Assembly: GCA_030747775.1 (NCBI GenBank)
Contig: JASLKB010000004.1
Span: 1-35,251 of the forward strand
Direction: 5' to 3'
Origin: Acidimicrobiales bacterium
GTDB taxonomy: Bacteria; Actinomycetota; Acidimicrobiia; Acidimicrobiales; MedAcidi-G1
DNA length: 35,251 bases
The position numbers were made by a program, and so were the translations under genes. Positions 8,619 to 17,040 of this stretch are shown here, in pieces. The notes below the pieces were generated by a model that was given only the letters and a program-made list of their open reading frames with translations, had not been told where the DNA came from and made no database searches. The number at the start of each line of letters is the position of its first letter. Position 1 is the first letter of the stretch.

Positions 8619-9073
8619 CGGAAGAGGGCGCGATACGGCGGCGATCGAATCTGTCTCTTGTTCGAGCTCGGCGACACGCCGTCGTAGATGGTCTCTGCAA
8701 CCGCGTTCTTGAAAGCAGACTTTGATCTACATCCCGAACTGAAGAGGAGAAAGAGGCGGTGAGGCCCTCGGTGGCCTTAGGACCCTCTGTGGCCCCAGGA
8801 ATTGTGCTGGATGCATGGATCGCGAGGGTGAGTTCCGGAGGGTGGGGTGGATGGCACTTCACCATGCTGGAGTGATTGGGCTCTTGCGATCGGGAGGCCG
8901 AAGCGCGAGCATCGTGGGGACGGGCAGCTGGGCGTCAAAGTCCGACGGAAACTCGGGCGGCGCCGTAGGGAGTTGTTCCGTCCGGGAATATCCCGGGATG
9001 CACCCGCCTCGAGTTGGAGGCGGGTGTTCCGCGTAAGCCATCGGCTGGGACGGTTTCGACCTGCGGCAGGACC
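8619..9073 (+). other. 455-nt intergenic stretch with inverted and direct repeats
   Basis: No convincing gene lies between mutY and the next CDS. The frame continuous with the next gene is Arg-rich and looks non-coding. Visible structure: arms ACGGCG/CGCCGT (8635-8640 with 8677-8682) with nested CGAA/TTCG; a near-perfect 12-nt direct repeat CCCTCNGTGGCC (8765-8776, 8783-8794); a CCGGGA/TCCCGG hairpin just before position 9000; and the strong hairpin at 9001-9026. It could be a terminator region for mutY plus a leader or a small RNA. Confidence 0.4.
9001..9026. terminator. Perfect 10-bp hairpin upstream of the unknown-protein gene
   Basis: CACCCGCCTC (9001-9010) pairs perfectly with GAGGCGGGTG (9017-9026) around a 6-nt loop, followed by TTCC. 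It lies 48 nt before the -10 box of the next gene. It could end read-through from mutY or be an operator. There is no poly-U run. Confidence 0.45.
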
Positions 9074-9079
9074 TACGCT
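9074..9079 (+). promoter_or_regulatory. -10 box of a leaderless transcript (unknown 574-aa protein)
   Basis: TACGCT ends 7 nt before the GTG at 9087. This decides the start, since the longer frame upstream has no plausible protein sequence. Confidence 0.55.
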
Positions 9080-9086
9080 TCCGGCC

Positions 9087-10811
9087 GTGTCATCGACCAA
9101 CCTGATCGTGGCCGACGCGCTCCAGGCTGAACTGGCTGAGCGGGTTGACCGCATTCGACCCGCGTCGTACGTCATGCGACCCGATGTGCTTGGCGCGGCA
9201 CGTCTAAGCCGGTACAGCTTTAGTCGGACGATGCTGCGCCGAGCGGTGGCCGATGGTTGGACGGCTGGCCGGGCCCATCAGGACCTGGACGGTGAGGGTC
9301 GGGGTGAGTCCGTCTATTCCGTGGATACCGGCACCCGACGGTTCAGTTTCGTGGCGTTCACCACCACGATTGACGAGTCGGCTCACACCGATCGAGTAAT
9401 TGCTGATCGCTGGGAGGTGGCGGGTGCCCTAGTCGATGGCGACGTAGACGACGACTTGCTGGCCCGGCTGCGCGTCGAAGTGCCCGAGCAGGAACGGGGC
9501 CGTCTGGATTCGCGGGTCTTGAGCCTCACGCGGGGAAACCGCAGCGTCCGATTCTTCGGTTACCTGGTCGACGAGTTGGCAGCCGGACGGCAGCCCGATG
9601 CCCACCGGGTTGGAGACGCGGGCTACATCCTCCGGAGCACCGCCTTTTACGCCAACGGCAAGTTTGGGATGCGATCGTTTGCTGGCTACCCCGACGACCA
9701 CCCATTCCGGGTTTCATACCGGGCGCAGTTCGTGGCCGCCTGGATGTTCCGGGAGTTGGGTTACGACATGGTCGAACACTGTGCTCGAGTCAAGGGTGGT
9801 GACAGGGCGGTCGGTTTTGACGAAGTGTGGCGCCGCTACTTTGGACTAGGCAATGCCACCGGCCTCGGGCTGGTTCCCTATGCGTTCAAACACCCGCGAG
9901 TTCTCGACGCCTGGGTGGGGGTGCGCGAGGTGGCTTTGGCCGACGTACGCGACCGAGAGTTGGTGTCGACCGACGGAGAAGTGCTTCGGGGCTGGATTGC
10001 CAGAGCTCGCCAGCACTTCGCCTCCGGGTCTGACGACGACTGCACTCCGTTCCTGAACTCGCAGGCCCTGGTGCCAGTTTTGGATGACGTAGCTGCCGCC
10101 TGGAACCGACTGGCCAACGGAACCCGACCGTACGATGCGCTTTACCGCTGGGCCGAGGAGCAGGGGCCAGAGACTTCCGAGCTGGTGGTCTCCCTCCTAC
10201 TGGAACTCCACGACGGTGACGATGACCTCTATGACACGTTCCTTGTGGTCGACGAACGATCGTCGGCGGATCCGACGATGTCGGTCGGTGAAGCGCGGTC
10301 GCTGCTAGATGAGCGCTTCGGGTGGCTGGGCGATCTCGACCTTGATGGGCCGTCTGCCGATGCTTTCTGGTGGGTGGTCAGCGACAACACCGAGGAGCCG
10401 CGACGGGCCCGCCGGAGCCGACTAGCACCGGAAGGACGTGACGTGGCCGTCGACGTCGCGATTCGCCTCTGGCGGTTCAAGCAGGCGTTGAGTGGGCGAG
10501 ATGCAGATGAGCCAGTGGTCGGAGTGCTGGCCGACCATCCTGATCACCGGGCCGCATTCGAGCGCCTGGTAGCCAGCGACCGCCGCTACGGAGAGCCCCG
10601 CGACAACACCTGTGCCTTGGACTACCTACCACTTCAGATCCAGCGCTTCCAACTAGCGCAGTATGGGATGGACGAGTTCAAGCCAAAGTCCACAGACTGG
10701 CTGCGGGTGACCCTGTTCCAGGGGGCACCTCGCCTAGCCGAGTTGGGACCCGACACGACAGATGACTGGGTGCTGCCGGCTCGACCGATGGCCCGGAGGG
10801 AACGACAATGA
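9087..10811 (+). CDS. Unrecognised 574-residue cytoplasmic protein, first gene of the dipeptidase operon
   Basis: I do not recognise this family. The protein has no signal peptide or membrane segment, is acidic and looks globular and mostly helical. Motif-like stretches include YILRSTAFYANGKFGMRSF, FRVSYRAQFVAAWMFRELG, YFGLGNATGLGLVPYAFKHP and FLNSQALVPVLDDVAAAWNRL, rich in Gly, Asn and aromatic residues as in conserved cores. The start is GTG at 9087, 7 nt after TACGCT. Its stop overlaps the ATG of the M19 dipeptidase (ATGA), so the two are translationally coupled. The context (dipeptidase, DUF3726-like, Ldh-family and Rieske genes) suggests a role in breaking down a small nitrogenous compound. 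That is inference only. Confidence 0.75.
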   Translation: MSSTNLIVADALQAELAERVDRIRPASYVMRPDVLGAARLSRYSFSRTMLRRAVADGWTAGRAHQDLDGEGRGESVYSVDTGTRRFSFVAFTTTIDESAHTDRVIADRWEVAGALVDGDVDDDLLARLRVEVPEQERGRLDSRVLSLTRGNRSVRFFGYLVDELAAGRQPDAHRVGDAGYILRSTAFYANGKFGMRSFAGYPDDHPFRVSYRAQFVAAWMFRELGYDMVEHCARVKGGDRAVGFDEVWRRYFGLGNATGLGLVPYAFKHPRVLDAWVGVREVALADVRDRELVSTDGEVLRGWIARARQHFASGSDDDCTPFLNSQALVPVLDDVAAAWNRLANGTRPYDALYRWAEEQGPETSELVVSLLLELHDGDDDLYDTFLVVDERSSADPTMSVGEARSLLDERFGWLGDLDLDGPSADAFWWVVSDNTEEPRRARRSRLAPEGRDVAVDVAIRLWRFKQALSGRDADEPVVGVLADHPDHRAAFERLVASDRRYGEPRDNTCALDYLPLQIQRFQLAQYGMDEFKPKSTDWLRVTLFQGAPRLAELGPDTTDDWVLPARPMARRERQ

Positions 10812-11761
10812 TCATTGACGGCCTGCAGATCAACGACTGGTCCCGCGATGTGATTACCGAGGTGCGGTCCGGCGGTGTGGATGTGGTGCATGCCACCGTC
10901 GGGGTGTGGGAGGACATGGCGGGTGCTATGACCCGGATTGGAGCATTTCGCCACTTGTGTCGGCACAACACCGACCTCATCCGGATCACCCGATCGGTTG
11001 AGGAAATCCACGAAGCGAAAGCTGACGGCGTACTCGCGGTCGTACTTGGCTTTCAGAACAGTTCGATGCTGGGTGATGACCCCGAGATGGCCGGAATCTT
11101 CGCCGACGTAGGCATCCGGGTGATCCAGATCACCTACAACATCGCCAACCATCTGGGTTCTAGTTGTTGGGAACCCAGCGACGGGGGATTGACTCGAGCC
11201 GGTTACCGAATGGTGTCCGCGCTCAACGACGCTGGAGTGCTGGTTGACATTTCGCACGTCGGCAACGTGACGGGCCGCCAGGCGGTCGACGCTTCGTCTC
11301 AGCCAATCGCCATTACCCACGGCAACCCGATTGCCTTCTGCGACTCGCCACGCAACAAGCCCGACGAACTGGTCGCCGCGGTAGCCCAGCGGGGTGGGGT
11401 GATCGGTTGCACCCTTTACCCGCTGTTCATGGGTGGAGCAGACGTGACCAGGTCCGAGTACTGCGGCATGATGGCCTCTCTTTCCGAGCAGATTGGCGTG
11501 GAACACGTGGCCATCGGGTCTGATGCGGTCCTTGGCTGGAGCCCGGACTCGCTCGGGTGGATGCGTAACGGTCGCTGGGATCGAGCAGCGGCCCCGTCGG
11601 CGGCCCCCTCGTTTCCACCGTGGCCTAAATGGTTCGATGGTCCCAAGGACTTTGGGAGCTTGTCCGATGGCCTCGACGAGGCAGGGTTTACGTCGGCCGA
11701 GCGAGACCTGGTACTCGGGGGGAACTGGCTACGACTCTTCGGTGAGGTGTTCCCATCGTGA
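10808..11761 (+). CDS. Membrane-dipeptidase family (peptidase M19) hydrolase
   Basis: The 317-residue protein matches the renal dipeptidase (M19) family, zinc hydrolases of dipeptides and related amides. Metal-site-like segments are DISHVG and ITHGNP (two His), and VAIGSDAVLGWSPD near the C-terminus. The usual N-terminal His-x-Asp metal ligand motif is replaced by DGLQINDWSRD, as I recall for a subgroup of bacterial M19 homologues, so the metal centre may be mononuclear and the substrate not a simple dipeptide. The ATG overlaps the previous TGA and the gene's own TGA overlaps the next GTG. No signal peptide, so it should act in the cytoplasm. Confidence 0.85.
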   Translation: MIIDGLQINDWSRDVITEVRSGGVDVVHATVGVWEDMAGAMTRIGAFRHLCRHNTDLIRITRSVEEIHEAKADGVLAVVLGFQNSSMLGDDPEMAGIFADVGIRVIQITYNIANHLGSSCWEPSDGGLTRAGYRMVSALNDAGVLVDISHVGNVTGRQAVDASSQPIAITHGNPIAFCDSPRNKPDELVAAVAQRGGVIGCTLYPLFMGGADVTRSEYCGMMASLSEQIGVEHVAIGSDAVLGWSPDSLGWMRNGRWDRAAAPSAAPSFPPWPKWFDGPKDFGSLSDGLDEAGFTSAERDLVLGGNWLRLFGEVFPS

Positions 11762-12306
11762 TCGCTGGCGACAACCAGGTGCTGGTGGCTCCCCGCGAGG
11801 TACACGACTTGGTCTTTCGGTGTGCTCGGATTGCTGGCCTTGACGCTGGCGCCGCTGACCGGGCGGGCCGGAACGTGACCTACGCCGAGGTGCACCTCGG
11901 TGGTGCGGTGACCACCTTCGCCACTGTTCTGACGGACCCCCAGCGCCTGGTGGCCGAGTACGGGGCTGGTCCCGATGCCCTGGTGCTAGCTGAGGTCGAG
12001 GCGCGGGCCAAAGGCATCGGATCGGCGTGTTTCGCTACCGGGGTGCCGATGGCTGCCCTAGCATCGGGAATAGCCGACATTGCCGGTCGGGGACTTGGCG
12101 TTGACGGCGTGGCGGTCGGGGCTACGGCTACCACGCTGGTCCATGCCCTGCAGGTCGGTGGCCCGGCTATGCCGGCCGACGATGCCGCGGGTGTTCGCGC
12201 CGCCCGAGAGGGACTTGCCGTTGATTGGGAGGCGTTTGGTGCACTGACGGAGGCCTCCAAGGCGTTTCTGGTCTCCGAGGCGACCCTCGATGAGATCGAG
12301 GACTAA
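11758..12306 (+). CDS. DUF3726-like protein
   Basis: The 182-residue soluble protein begins with a segment (APREVHDLVFRCARIAGLDAGAADRAGRNVTYAE, given here as landmarks 10-45) that resembles the start of DUF3726 proteins, which often sit beside Ldh-family and dipeptidase genes. The middle is Ala/Gly-rich. The start is GTG at 11758, overlapping the dipeptidase stop by 4 nt (GTGA), so this is the third gene of a coupled operon. No catalytic motif is visible. The family assignment is from memory and tentative. Confidence 0.55.
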   Translation: MIAGDNQVLVAPREVHDLVFRCARIAGLDAGAADRAGRNVTYAEVHLGGAVTTFATVLTDPQRLVAEYGAGPDALVLAEVEARAKGIGSACFATGVPMAALASGIADIAGRGLGVDGVAVGATATTLVHALQVGGPAMPADDAAGVRAAREGLAVDWEAFGALTEASKAFLVSEATLDEIED

Positions 12307-12328
12307 CCGATCGGCTACCCGGCCCTGT

Positions 12329-13336
12329 TCAGTCACCTGCCAGTTCCAGCACTCGAGCCCAGACGGGACCCTCGACTAACACCGGATCAGACGGCGTTCG
12401 GTTAGTGCCGGGGAGACGAGCGCCCGACTGGGAACTGATGCTCTCTCCGAGGGCGGCCAGACGGTCGTAGAACCCCGCTCCGCTGTAGGAGTCCGGGTCG
12501 ACTACGACATAGAACTGACCCAAGTCATGGGGCGCTCCGTCGGTGGTTTTGAGCGGGGGGACCTCGGCGCTAAGCCGGCATCCGGTCATCGCCCCGGCCA
12601 GGATTTCAACCATCAGGCTGATCCCGTACCCCTTGTAGCCGCCGGCCGATACCAAAGAGCCGGCCAGCGCGGCCCCCGGATCGGTGGTCGGTTTGCCGTC
12701 GGAGTCCAGGGCCCAGCCGAGGGGGATCTCCTCGCCTGCAGCCAAGGCCATGGTGATTTTTCCGAGGGCTACGGCACTGGTCGAAAAGTCGAACTGGAGA
12801 GCGATACCCCCATCGCCGTCAGGGACGGCCATGGCAATTGGGTTGGTGCCCAGCACCGGTACCGATCCACCCGGCGGAGAGACCCTCGGCGAGGCGTTGG
12901 TTGCTCCGATGGCCAACAGGCCCGCACGGGCGAACTGCTCGGTGAAGTAGCCGAGTGAGGTGCAGGTATGGGTGTGTTCTACGGACATGCCGCAGATCCC
13001 GTTCGAACGGGCGGCACTCACTGCCGCCCCGAACCCGGCAGCAAATGCAGACTGGGCGAATCCGAGGCGGCCGTCGACGCGTACGGCGCCCGGTCGGGTG
13101 ACGTTGACCACTGGCTCGGCATGGCCGTCGATCCTGCCGGACTCCAGTTGCAGGCAGTAGCTCTCGAGGTAGTACAGGCCACAAATCCGGTTGTGGTTTC
13201 CCTCGGCCACCCGGACGGCTCGAGCGACTTCGGCGGCCACGCTGTCGGCTGCCCCGTGGCGAGCCAAACAGCGGCGCGTGGTCTCTTCGATTTCGTCAAG
13301 CGAAAGGTCAAGGGCATCAGGCGTGGCGACAGGCAT
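12329..13336 (-). CDS. Ldh-family (malate/L-lactate-type, MDH2) NAD(P)-dependent dehydrogenase
   Basis: The 335-residue protein belongs to the YbiC/ComC/AllD family, NAD(P)-linked dehydrogenases of 2-hydroxyacids or reductases of imines and ketoacids, with no Rossmann GxGxxG. Family landmarks are the His region EGNHNRICG, RLGFAQSAFAAGFG, TSLGYFTEQFARAGL, GTNPIAMAVP, FDFSTSAVALGKI and GYKGYGISLMVEILAG. I chose ATG 13336 because TACGTT lies 6 nt upstream, and the longer frame has no homology-like sequence. The gene is convergent with the DUF3726-like gene and divergent from the Rieske gene, which shares its promoter region. Substrate unknown. Confidence 0.85.
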   Translation of the reverse strand: MPVATPDALDLSLDEIEETTRRCLARHGAADSVAAEVARAVRVAEGNHNRICGLYYLESYCLQLESGRIDGHAEPVVNVTRPGAVRVDGRLGFAQSAFAAGFGAAVSAARSNGICGMSVEHTHTCTSLGYFTEQFARAGLLAIGATNASPRVSPPGGSVPVLGTNPIAMAVPDGDGGIALQFDFSTSAVALGKITMALAAGEEIPLGWALDSDGKPTTDPGAALAGSLVSAGGYKGYGISLMVEILAGAMTGCRLSAEVPPLKTTDGAPHDLGQFYVVVDPDSYSGAGFYDRLAALGESISSQSGARLPGTNRTPSDPVLVEGPVWARVLELAGD

Positions 13337-13342
13337 CCATGA

Positions 13343-13348
13343 AACGTA
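13343..13348 (-). promoter_or_regulatory. -10 box of a leaderless transcript (Ldh-family gene)
   Basis: TACGTT on the minus strand ends 6 nt before the ATG at 13336. The opposing Rieske -10 box is only 23 nt away, so the two promoters overlap and may be controlled together. Confidence 0.6.
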
Positions 13349-13371
13349 GGTGACCGGCGGACCGCTGGTCC

Positions 13372-13377
13372 TACAAT
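13372..13377 (+). promoter_or_regulatory. -10 box of a leaderless transcript (Rieske gene)
   Basis: TACAAT, close to the -10 consensus, ends 7 nt before the ATG at 13385. A GTGACC 16 nt further upstream could be the -35 element. Confidence 0.65.
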
Positions 13378-13384
13378 CCCCTGA

Positions 13385-14539
13385 ATGACGAGGGGGATGC
13401 GTCTGTCGGCCGATCTGGCTGAAGCCCTGGGACGCTGCACGGGGGTGGTGGCCGACAGCCACACGCTGCCGGCTGCCTGTTACGTCGACCCCGAGGTGGC
13501 GGACCTAGAGGCCGAAACTGTGTTCCGTCAGGGCTGGGTCGGAATCGGCCGAGGTGACCGCTGGACTGCCTCGGGCGACTACGTGGCGATGGACCTCGGC
13601 GGTGTGCCGGTAGTCGTTGTCCGTGACGAGGGGGGCGTACTTCGGGCCTACGCCAATACTTGTCGACACCGATCGGCCCAGGTGATGGAGGGGGAGGGGC
13701 ACTGCACGAGAATGCGCTGCCCATTCCACTTCTGGACTTACGGGCTGGATGGGCGACTCCTGGGGGCGCCCAGCATGCAGGACACCAACGACTTCGAGCG
13801 GGCCGACCATGGTCTGTCGGAGTTTGCGATCGCAGAGCGTCACGGATTCGCCTTCGTCAGCCTCGAGGGTTCGCCGCCACCGATCGACGACTGGCTGGGT
13901 GATTTCGCCGACCTCCATGTTCGGTGGGACCTGGGGTCGATGGTCACGACCCGACGTCGTGAGTTCACGGTGGCCTGCAACTGGAAGGCGTTCGCCGAGG
14001 TTTTCAATGAGTACTACCACCTGCCATACGTGCATCCAGGAAGCATCGACGACACCTATGACGATCCGGACGATCCGGAGGTGGTGGTCGGAGCGTGGGC
14101 CACGCACGCCGGCACAACGCAGGGAACCGGTGGCCTCCTCGAGGCCGATCAGGCTAGAGCCCTGCCGGTAATCGGTACGTTGAACGAGCGTGAGGCCCGT
14201 GGAGTCAGGTACTCGTGGTTGTACCCGACGCTGGTCATAGCCACCGGGGCCGAGGGGATGTGGATGTACGAGGTGTATCCCGATGGGCCCGATCGGTGCC
14301 GGTGCGCTCAGGTGGTGTGCTTTCCACCGGAGACGGCCGCCCTCGACGGGTTCGCCGAGGTGGCCGAGGCATATTATGAACGCTTCGATGTGGCCATCGC
14401 CGAGGACATTCCGATCCTCGAACAGCAGCACCGGGGGATGCGGTCCCCGTTCGCCCGTCAGGGACGGTTCTCCTATCTCGAGCCGAACGTGGCGCGCTTC
14501 GCTGGCTGGTACGCCGAGCGACTGCTCTCAGTGGGATGA
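13385..14539 (+). CDS. Rieske non-heme iron oxygenase, alpha subunit
   Basis: The 384-residue protein is an aromatic-ring-hydroxylating-type oxygenase large subunit. The Rieske 2Fe-2S ligands are C-R-H (in NTCRHRSA) and C-P-F-H (in MRCPFHFWTYG) within the first ~125 residues. The mononuclear iron site follows with NEYYHLPYVHPG (two His) and an Asp near EDIPILEQQ. Despite the family name, members also demethylate or hydroxylate small amines such as carnitine and betaines. No reductase or beta subunit is present here, so electrons must come from elsewhere. Its start follows TACAAT by 7 nt. Confidence 0.92.
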   Translation: MTRGMRLSADLAEALGRCTGVVADSHTLPAACYVDPEVADLEAETVFRQGWVGIGRGDRWTASGDYVAMDLGGVPVVVVRDEGGVLRAYANTCRHRSAQVMEGEGHCTRMRCPFHFWTYGLDGRLLGAPSMQDTNDFERADHGLSEFAIAERHGFAFVSLEGSPPPIDDWLGDFADLHVRWDLGSMVTTRRREFTVACNWKAFAEVFNEYYHLPYVHPGSIDDTYDDPDDPEVVVGAWATHAGTTQGTGGLLEADQARALPVIGTLNEREARGVRYSWLYPTLVIATGAEGMWMYEVYPDGPDRCRCAQVVCFPPETAALDGFAEVAEAYYERFDVAIAEDIPILEQQHRGMRSPFARQGRFSYLEPNVARFAGWYAERLLSVG

Positions 14540-14571
14540 CGTCGGAGGTTTGACCCTGGTTGGACGGCAGG

Positions 14572-15117
14572 TCAGTCGGCCTGACGCCGGGCCAGTAGCA
14601 ACTCACTCATGCACTCCCGAGCCTCCTGGTCTTCTCGGAGGTCGGCACCGGCCTGTCCGAGAATCTGCCGCAGGTTCAGGGCACCGGTCTCATCTTGAAG
14701 GGGATCGTCGAGTTCCATCCCTTTCGCACGGAGACAGGACACGACACCGAGGATGGCCTCGTTCTCCTCTCGGATCTCGTCAGGAGATCGGCTGGCGCGT
14801 GACTCCCTGAACTCGGTCTGCAACGCGGCGATGCCAGATTCGTTGGCGCATCGCAGGAGGGCCTCCTGGTAGGCAGGATCCTCGACTACGGCGGCATCAC
14901 CCTCGCCTCCGGCGAACCCCCGGAAGTCGTAGCCGGCATCGCCTAGACAGGCGTTGAATTTCCGCTGGGCTGATTGGAACTGCTCCCCACGGCCCTGCTG
15001 GGTGTCCTCAAGAGGCACCGTCTCCTTGGGTGAGTTAACGGTGTCCGGGGACGAACTGCAGCTGATGCCGACCAGGCAGACGGTGAGGAGGAGGATGGGT
15101 TCGAACTGGCGATACAC
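14572..15117 (-). CDS. Putative secreted lipoprotein, function unknown
   Basis: The 181-residue protein starts with a short charged region and a hydrophobic stretch ending LVGISC, then SSSP, a plausible lipobox with Cys20. The mature part is acidic, Gln/Glu-rich and likely helical, with several Cys residues (ACLGDAGYDF, LLRCANESG, VVSCLRAKG, ARECMSELL) spaced as if forming two disulfides. I know no named family for it. It lies between the convergent Rieske gene and the upstream helicase gene on the same strand. Confidence 0.65.
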   Translation of the reverse strand: MYRQFEPILLLTVCLVGISCSSSPDTVNSPKETVPLEDTQQGRGEQFQSAQRKFNACLGDAGYDFRGFAGGEGDAAVVEDPAYQEALLRCANESGIAALQTEFRESRASRSPDEIREENEAILGVVSCLRAKGMELDDPLQDETGALNLRQILGQAGADLREDQEARECMSELLLARRQAD

Positions 15118-15180
15118 GCGACGAACCTAACTGGCAGTCGCAAGTGGCCTGTGTCGCCCATATGGGGATCCGGTGAGGGT

Positions 15181-16794
15181 TCAGACGGTGCTACGACGCG
15201 GCCCGCCAGTGCCACGACTGCGGTGCTGGCCACCCGATTTGGCGTTGTGCTTCGACCCACCCTGACGGTTGCCATTGTGGGTATTGCGACTCTGGGACCC
15301 TTCGCCCTGTTTGGAGCCACCCTGCTTCGTGCCGCCTCGTCCAGCCGTGGCGGGCTTACCGCTGCGCTGGTTGGGCTTACCGCTGCGCTGGTTGGGCTTA
15401 CCGCTGCGCTGGTTGGGCTTACCGCTGCGCTGGCCGGGCTTGCCATTGCCCTTCGGTTTACCTTGACGGTTGTCGCTTCGGGAGTTGCCCCCCCGGGATG
15501 AACCATTCTGCTTTGAGCCTGCCTGCCCCGACCCGTGCCGGCGTTTGCCATGGGATCGGTTCCGCCGTGGCTGGAAGTCGGGGGTCCGGTTGTCAGCACG
15601 CGCGTCGCGCCGGTCCTCTCGACGTTCCTGCAGTTGAGCTGGAGATAGTTGGCGGGCTGCGGGCGGGGTCAGATCGCGGACCACGGCCAGATCCGGATCG
15701 GTTACCGGCTCGTCGAGACCGATGTCTCGCTGAAGTCGTCGGGCGCCCTTCTTCTGGTCGGGCTGCACCAGGGAAATCACCACACCACCTTCACCAGCCC
15801 GGGCAGTACGACCCGATCGATGCACGTAGGCCTTGTGATCCTCAGGTGGGTCGTAGTGAACCACCGACGCCACACCGTCGACGTGGATACCACGGGCCGC
15901 CACGTCGGTAGCTACCAGAGCGTGCACTCGACCAATGGAGAAGTCCGCCAGCGCACGGGTGCGCTGGCTCTGGCTACGCCCACCATGGATGGCGGCAGTC
16001 TTAACCTCTGAACGACTCAATTGCTTGGCTAGGCGGTCGGCGCCGTGGCGGGTACGACAGAAGATGATGGCTGGCCAGGCAGCGGCAACCGCTTCGGCAG
16101 TCAGCCCCACCCGGGCGGTTTTGTCGACCGTCCAGAAGAGGTGGGTTGCAGCGGTGATGTCGGGCGTCTCTTCGCCAACCTCGTGACGGACCGGGTCGCG
16201 CTGGTAGTCGCGGGTCAGCTTGGCGATATCGCCGTCAAGGGTCGCCGAGAACAGCAGGGTCTGGCGGTCGTCGGACGTCTGGTTGAGGAGGCGACGGACG
16301 GCAGGCATGAAGCCCATGTCGGCCATCCGGTCGGCCTCGTCGAGGACGACTCGGTCCACGTCGGCGAGGCTCACCGCTCCCTGGTCGATGAGGTCCTCTA
16401 GGCGACCGGGACAGGCGACGAGAATGTCGACGCCGTCCCGCAGGGCTTTCAACTGGGGGCCGTAGCCCACTCCGCCGTAGACGACGCCGACTCGGACCTT
16501 GCCGGCGAATGACCGGAGTTCGGTACGGATTTGCTCGGCCAACTCCCGGGTGGGGGCTAGTACAAGGCCGCGGGGCCGTCGGGTTTCGGCTCGACCAACG
16601 GATACCACTAGGGGAATTCCGAAGGCCAGGGTCTTACCGGACCCAGTGGGGGCGCGGCCACAGACGTCCCGGCCGTCCATGGCATCGACGATGGTCGCGG
16701 CTTGTATGGCAAACGGCGAGGTGATACCCCGGGCGTCGAGTGCCTGACAGATGTTGGTGGGCACGCCGAGTTCGGCGAAGGTGGGCGAGGTCAT
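15181..16794 (-). CDS. DEAD-box ATP-dependent RNA helicase with repetitive basic tail
   Basis: The 537-residue protein has the full DEAD-box set: the Q-motif region ITSPFAIQAATI, APTGSGKT (motif I), APTRELAEQ (Ia), VLDEADRMADMGF (II), FSATLD (III), and HRSGRTARAGEGG (VI), much like RhlE/CsdA helicases that remodel rRNA and structured mRNA. After ~residue 400 comes a low-complexity Arg/Lys/Gly/Asn/Ser-rich tail, including four copies of a 7-residue RSGKPNQ-like unit encoded by a 21-bp tandem repeat. The tail probably binds RNA or drives condensation. ATG 16794 is preceded by GGAG at 7 nt. A cold-shock gene lies 1.7 kb away. Confidence 0.92.
   Translation of the reverse strand: MTSPTFAELGVPTNICQALDARGITSPFAIQAATIVDAMDGRDVCGRAPTGSGKTLAFGIPLVVSVGRAETRRPRGLVLAPTRELAEQIRTELRSFAGKVRVGVVYGGVGYGPQLKALRDGVDILVACPGRLEDLIDQGAVSLADVDRVVLDEADRMADMGFMPAVRRLLNQTSDDRQTLLFSATLDGDIAKLTRDYQRDPVRHEVGEETPDITAATHLFWTVDKTARVGLTAEAVAAAWPAIIFCRTRHGADRLAKQLSRSEVKTAAIHGGRSQSQRTRALADFSIGRVHALVATDVAARGIHVDGVASVVHYDPPEDHKAYVHRSGRTARAGEGGVVISLVQPDQKKGARRLQRDIGLDEPVTDPDLAVVRDLTPPAARQLSPAQLQERREDRRDARADNRTPDFQPRRNRSHGKRRHGSGQAGSKQNGSSRGGNSRSDNRQGKPKGNGKPGQRSGKPNQRSGKPNQRSGKPNQRSGKPATAGRGGTKQGGSKQGEGSQSRNTHNGNRQGGSKHNAKSGGQHRSRGTGGPRRSTV
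15352..15435 (-). repeat. 21-bp tandem repeat, four copies, inside the helicase tail
   Basis: The unit beginning GGGCTTACCGCTGCGCTGG (plus strand) occurs at 15352, 15373 and 15394 identically, and at 15415 with a changed last two bases. It is in frame, so copy-number change would add or remove 7 residues without a frameshift. Confidence 0.9.
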
Positions 16795-17027
16795 GTGGTC
16801 TCCGGCCCGCGGTTCGTGGGGCCTGCCTAATGAGGCATCGGGTGGGATCGCCCGGTTCGAATCGTCGGGGCGGGTGGTTCACCTCGATCGGGGAACCATC
16901 TCCCGTCAGCGAACCCACCGATGATCCGACCATGGTTATGGACACTGATCTGGTCACCGGAGTGCCATCAGGATACCGGTCAGGAGGCCAGACACCCCGG
17001 ATCGTGACTGATGACACCTGTTGGCCC
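16795..17027. other. Intergenic stretch upstream of the helicase, no gene seen
   Basis: About 230 nt between the helicase start and the small frame at 17041. No tRNA, promoter of the leaderless type or strong hairpin was found, apart from the GGAG ribosome-binding site of the helicase. Confidence 0.4.
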
Positions 17028-17033
17028 TAGCGT
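17028..17033 (+). promoter_or_regulatory. Candidate -10 box before a small ORF
   Basis: TAGCGT ends 7 nt before an ATG at 17041, the same arrangement as the accepted leaderless genes. It may serve the small ORF or, with a leader, the transporter gene at 17307. Confidence 0.4.
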
Positions 17034-17040
17034 TAGCCGG

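Noticed and set aside
9040-9070. tmRNA-like GGGACGGTTTCGAC start
   Set aside because: The next 350 nt are a protein-coding sequence, and no tag reading frame or 3' acceptor end is visible.
8847-9086. 80-residue N-terminal extension of the 574-aa protein
   Set aside because: Arg-rich, non-protein-like composition across hairpins. The GTG at 9087 follows a -10 box at leaderless distance.
15352-15435. CRISPR-like repeats
   Set aside because: The units are directly adjacent without spacers and in frame within the helicase gene.
16845-16880. tRNA-like GGTTCGAATC
   Set aside because: The flanking bases do not form a T-arm stem and no acceptor or anticodon arm is found.
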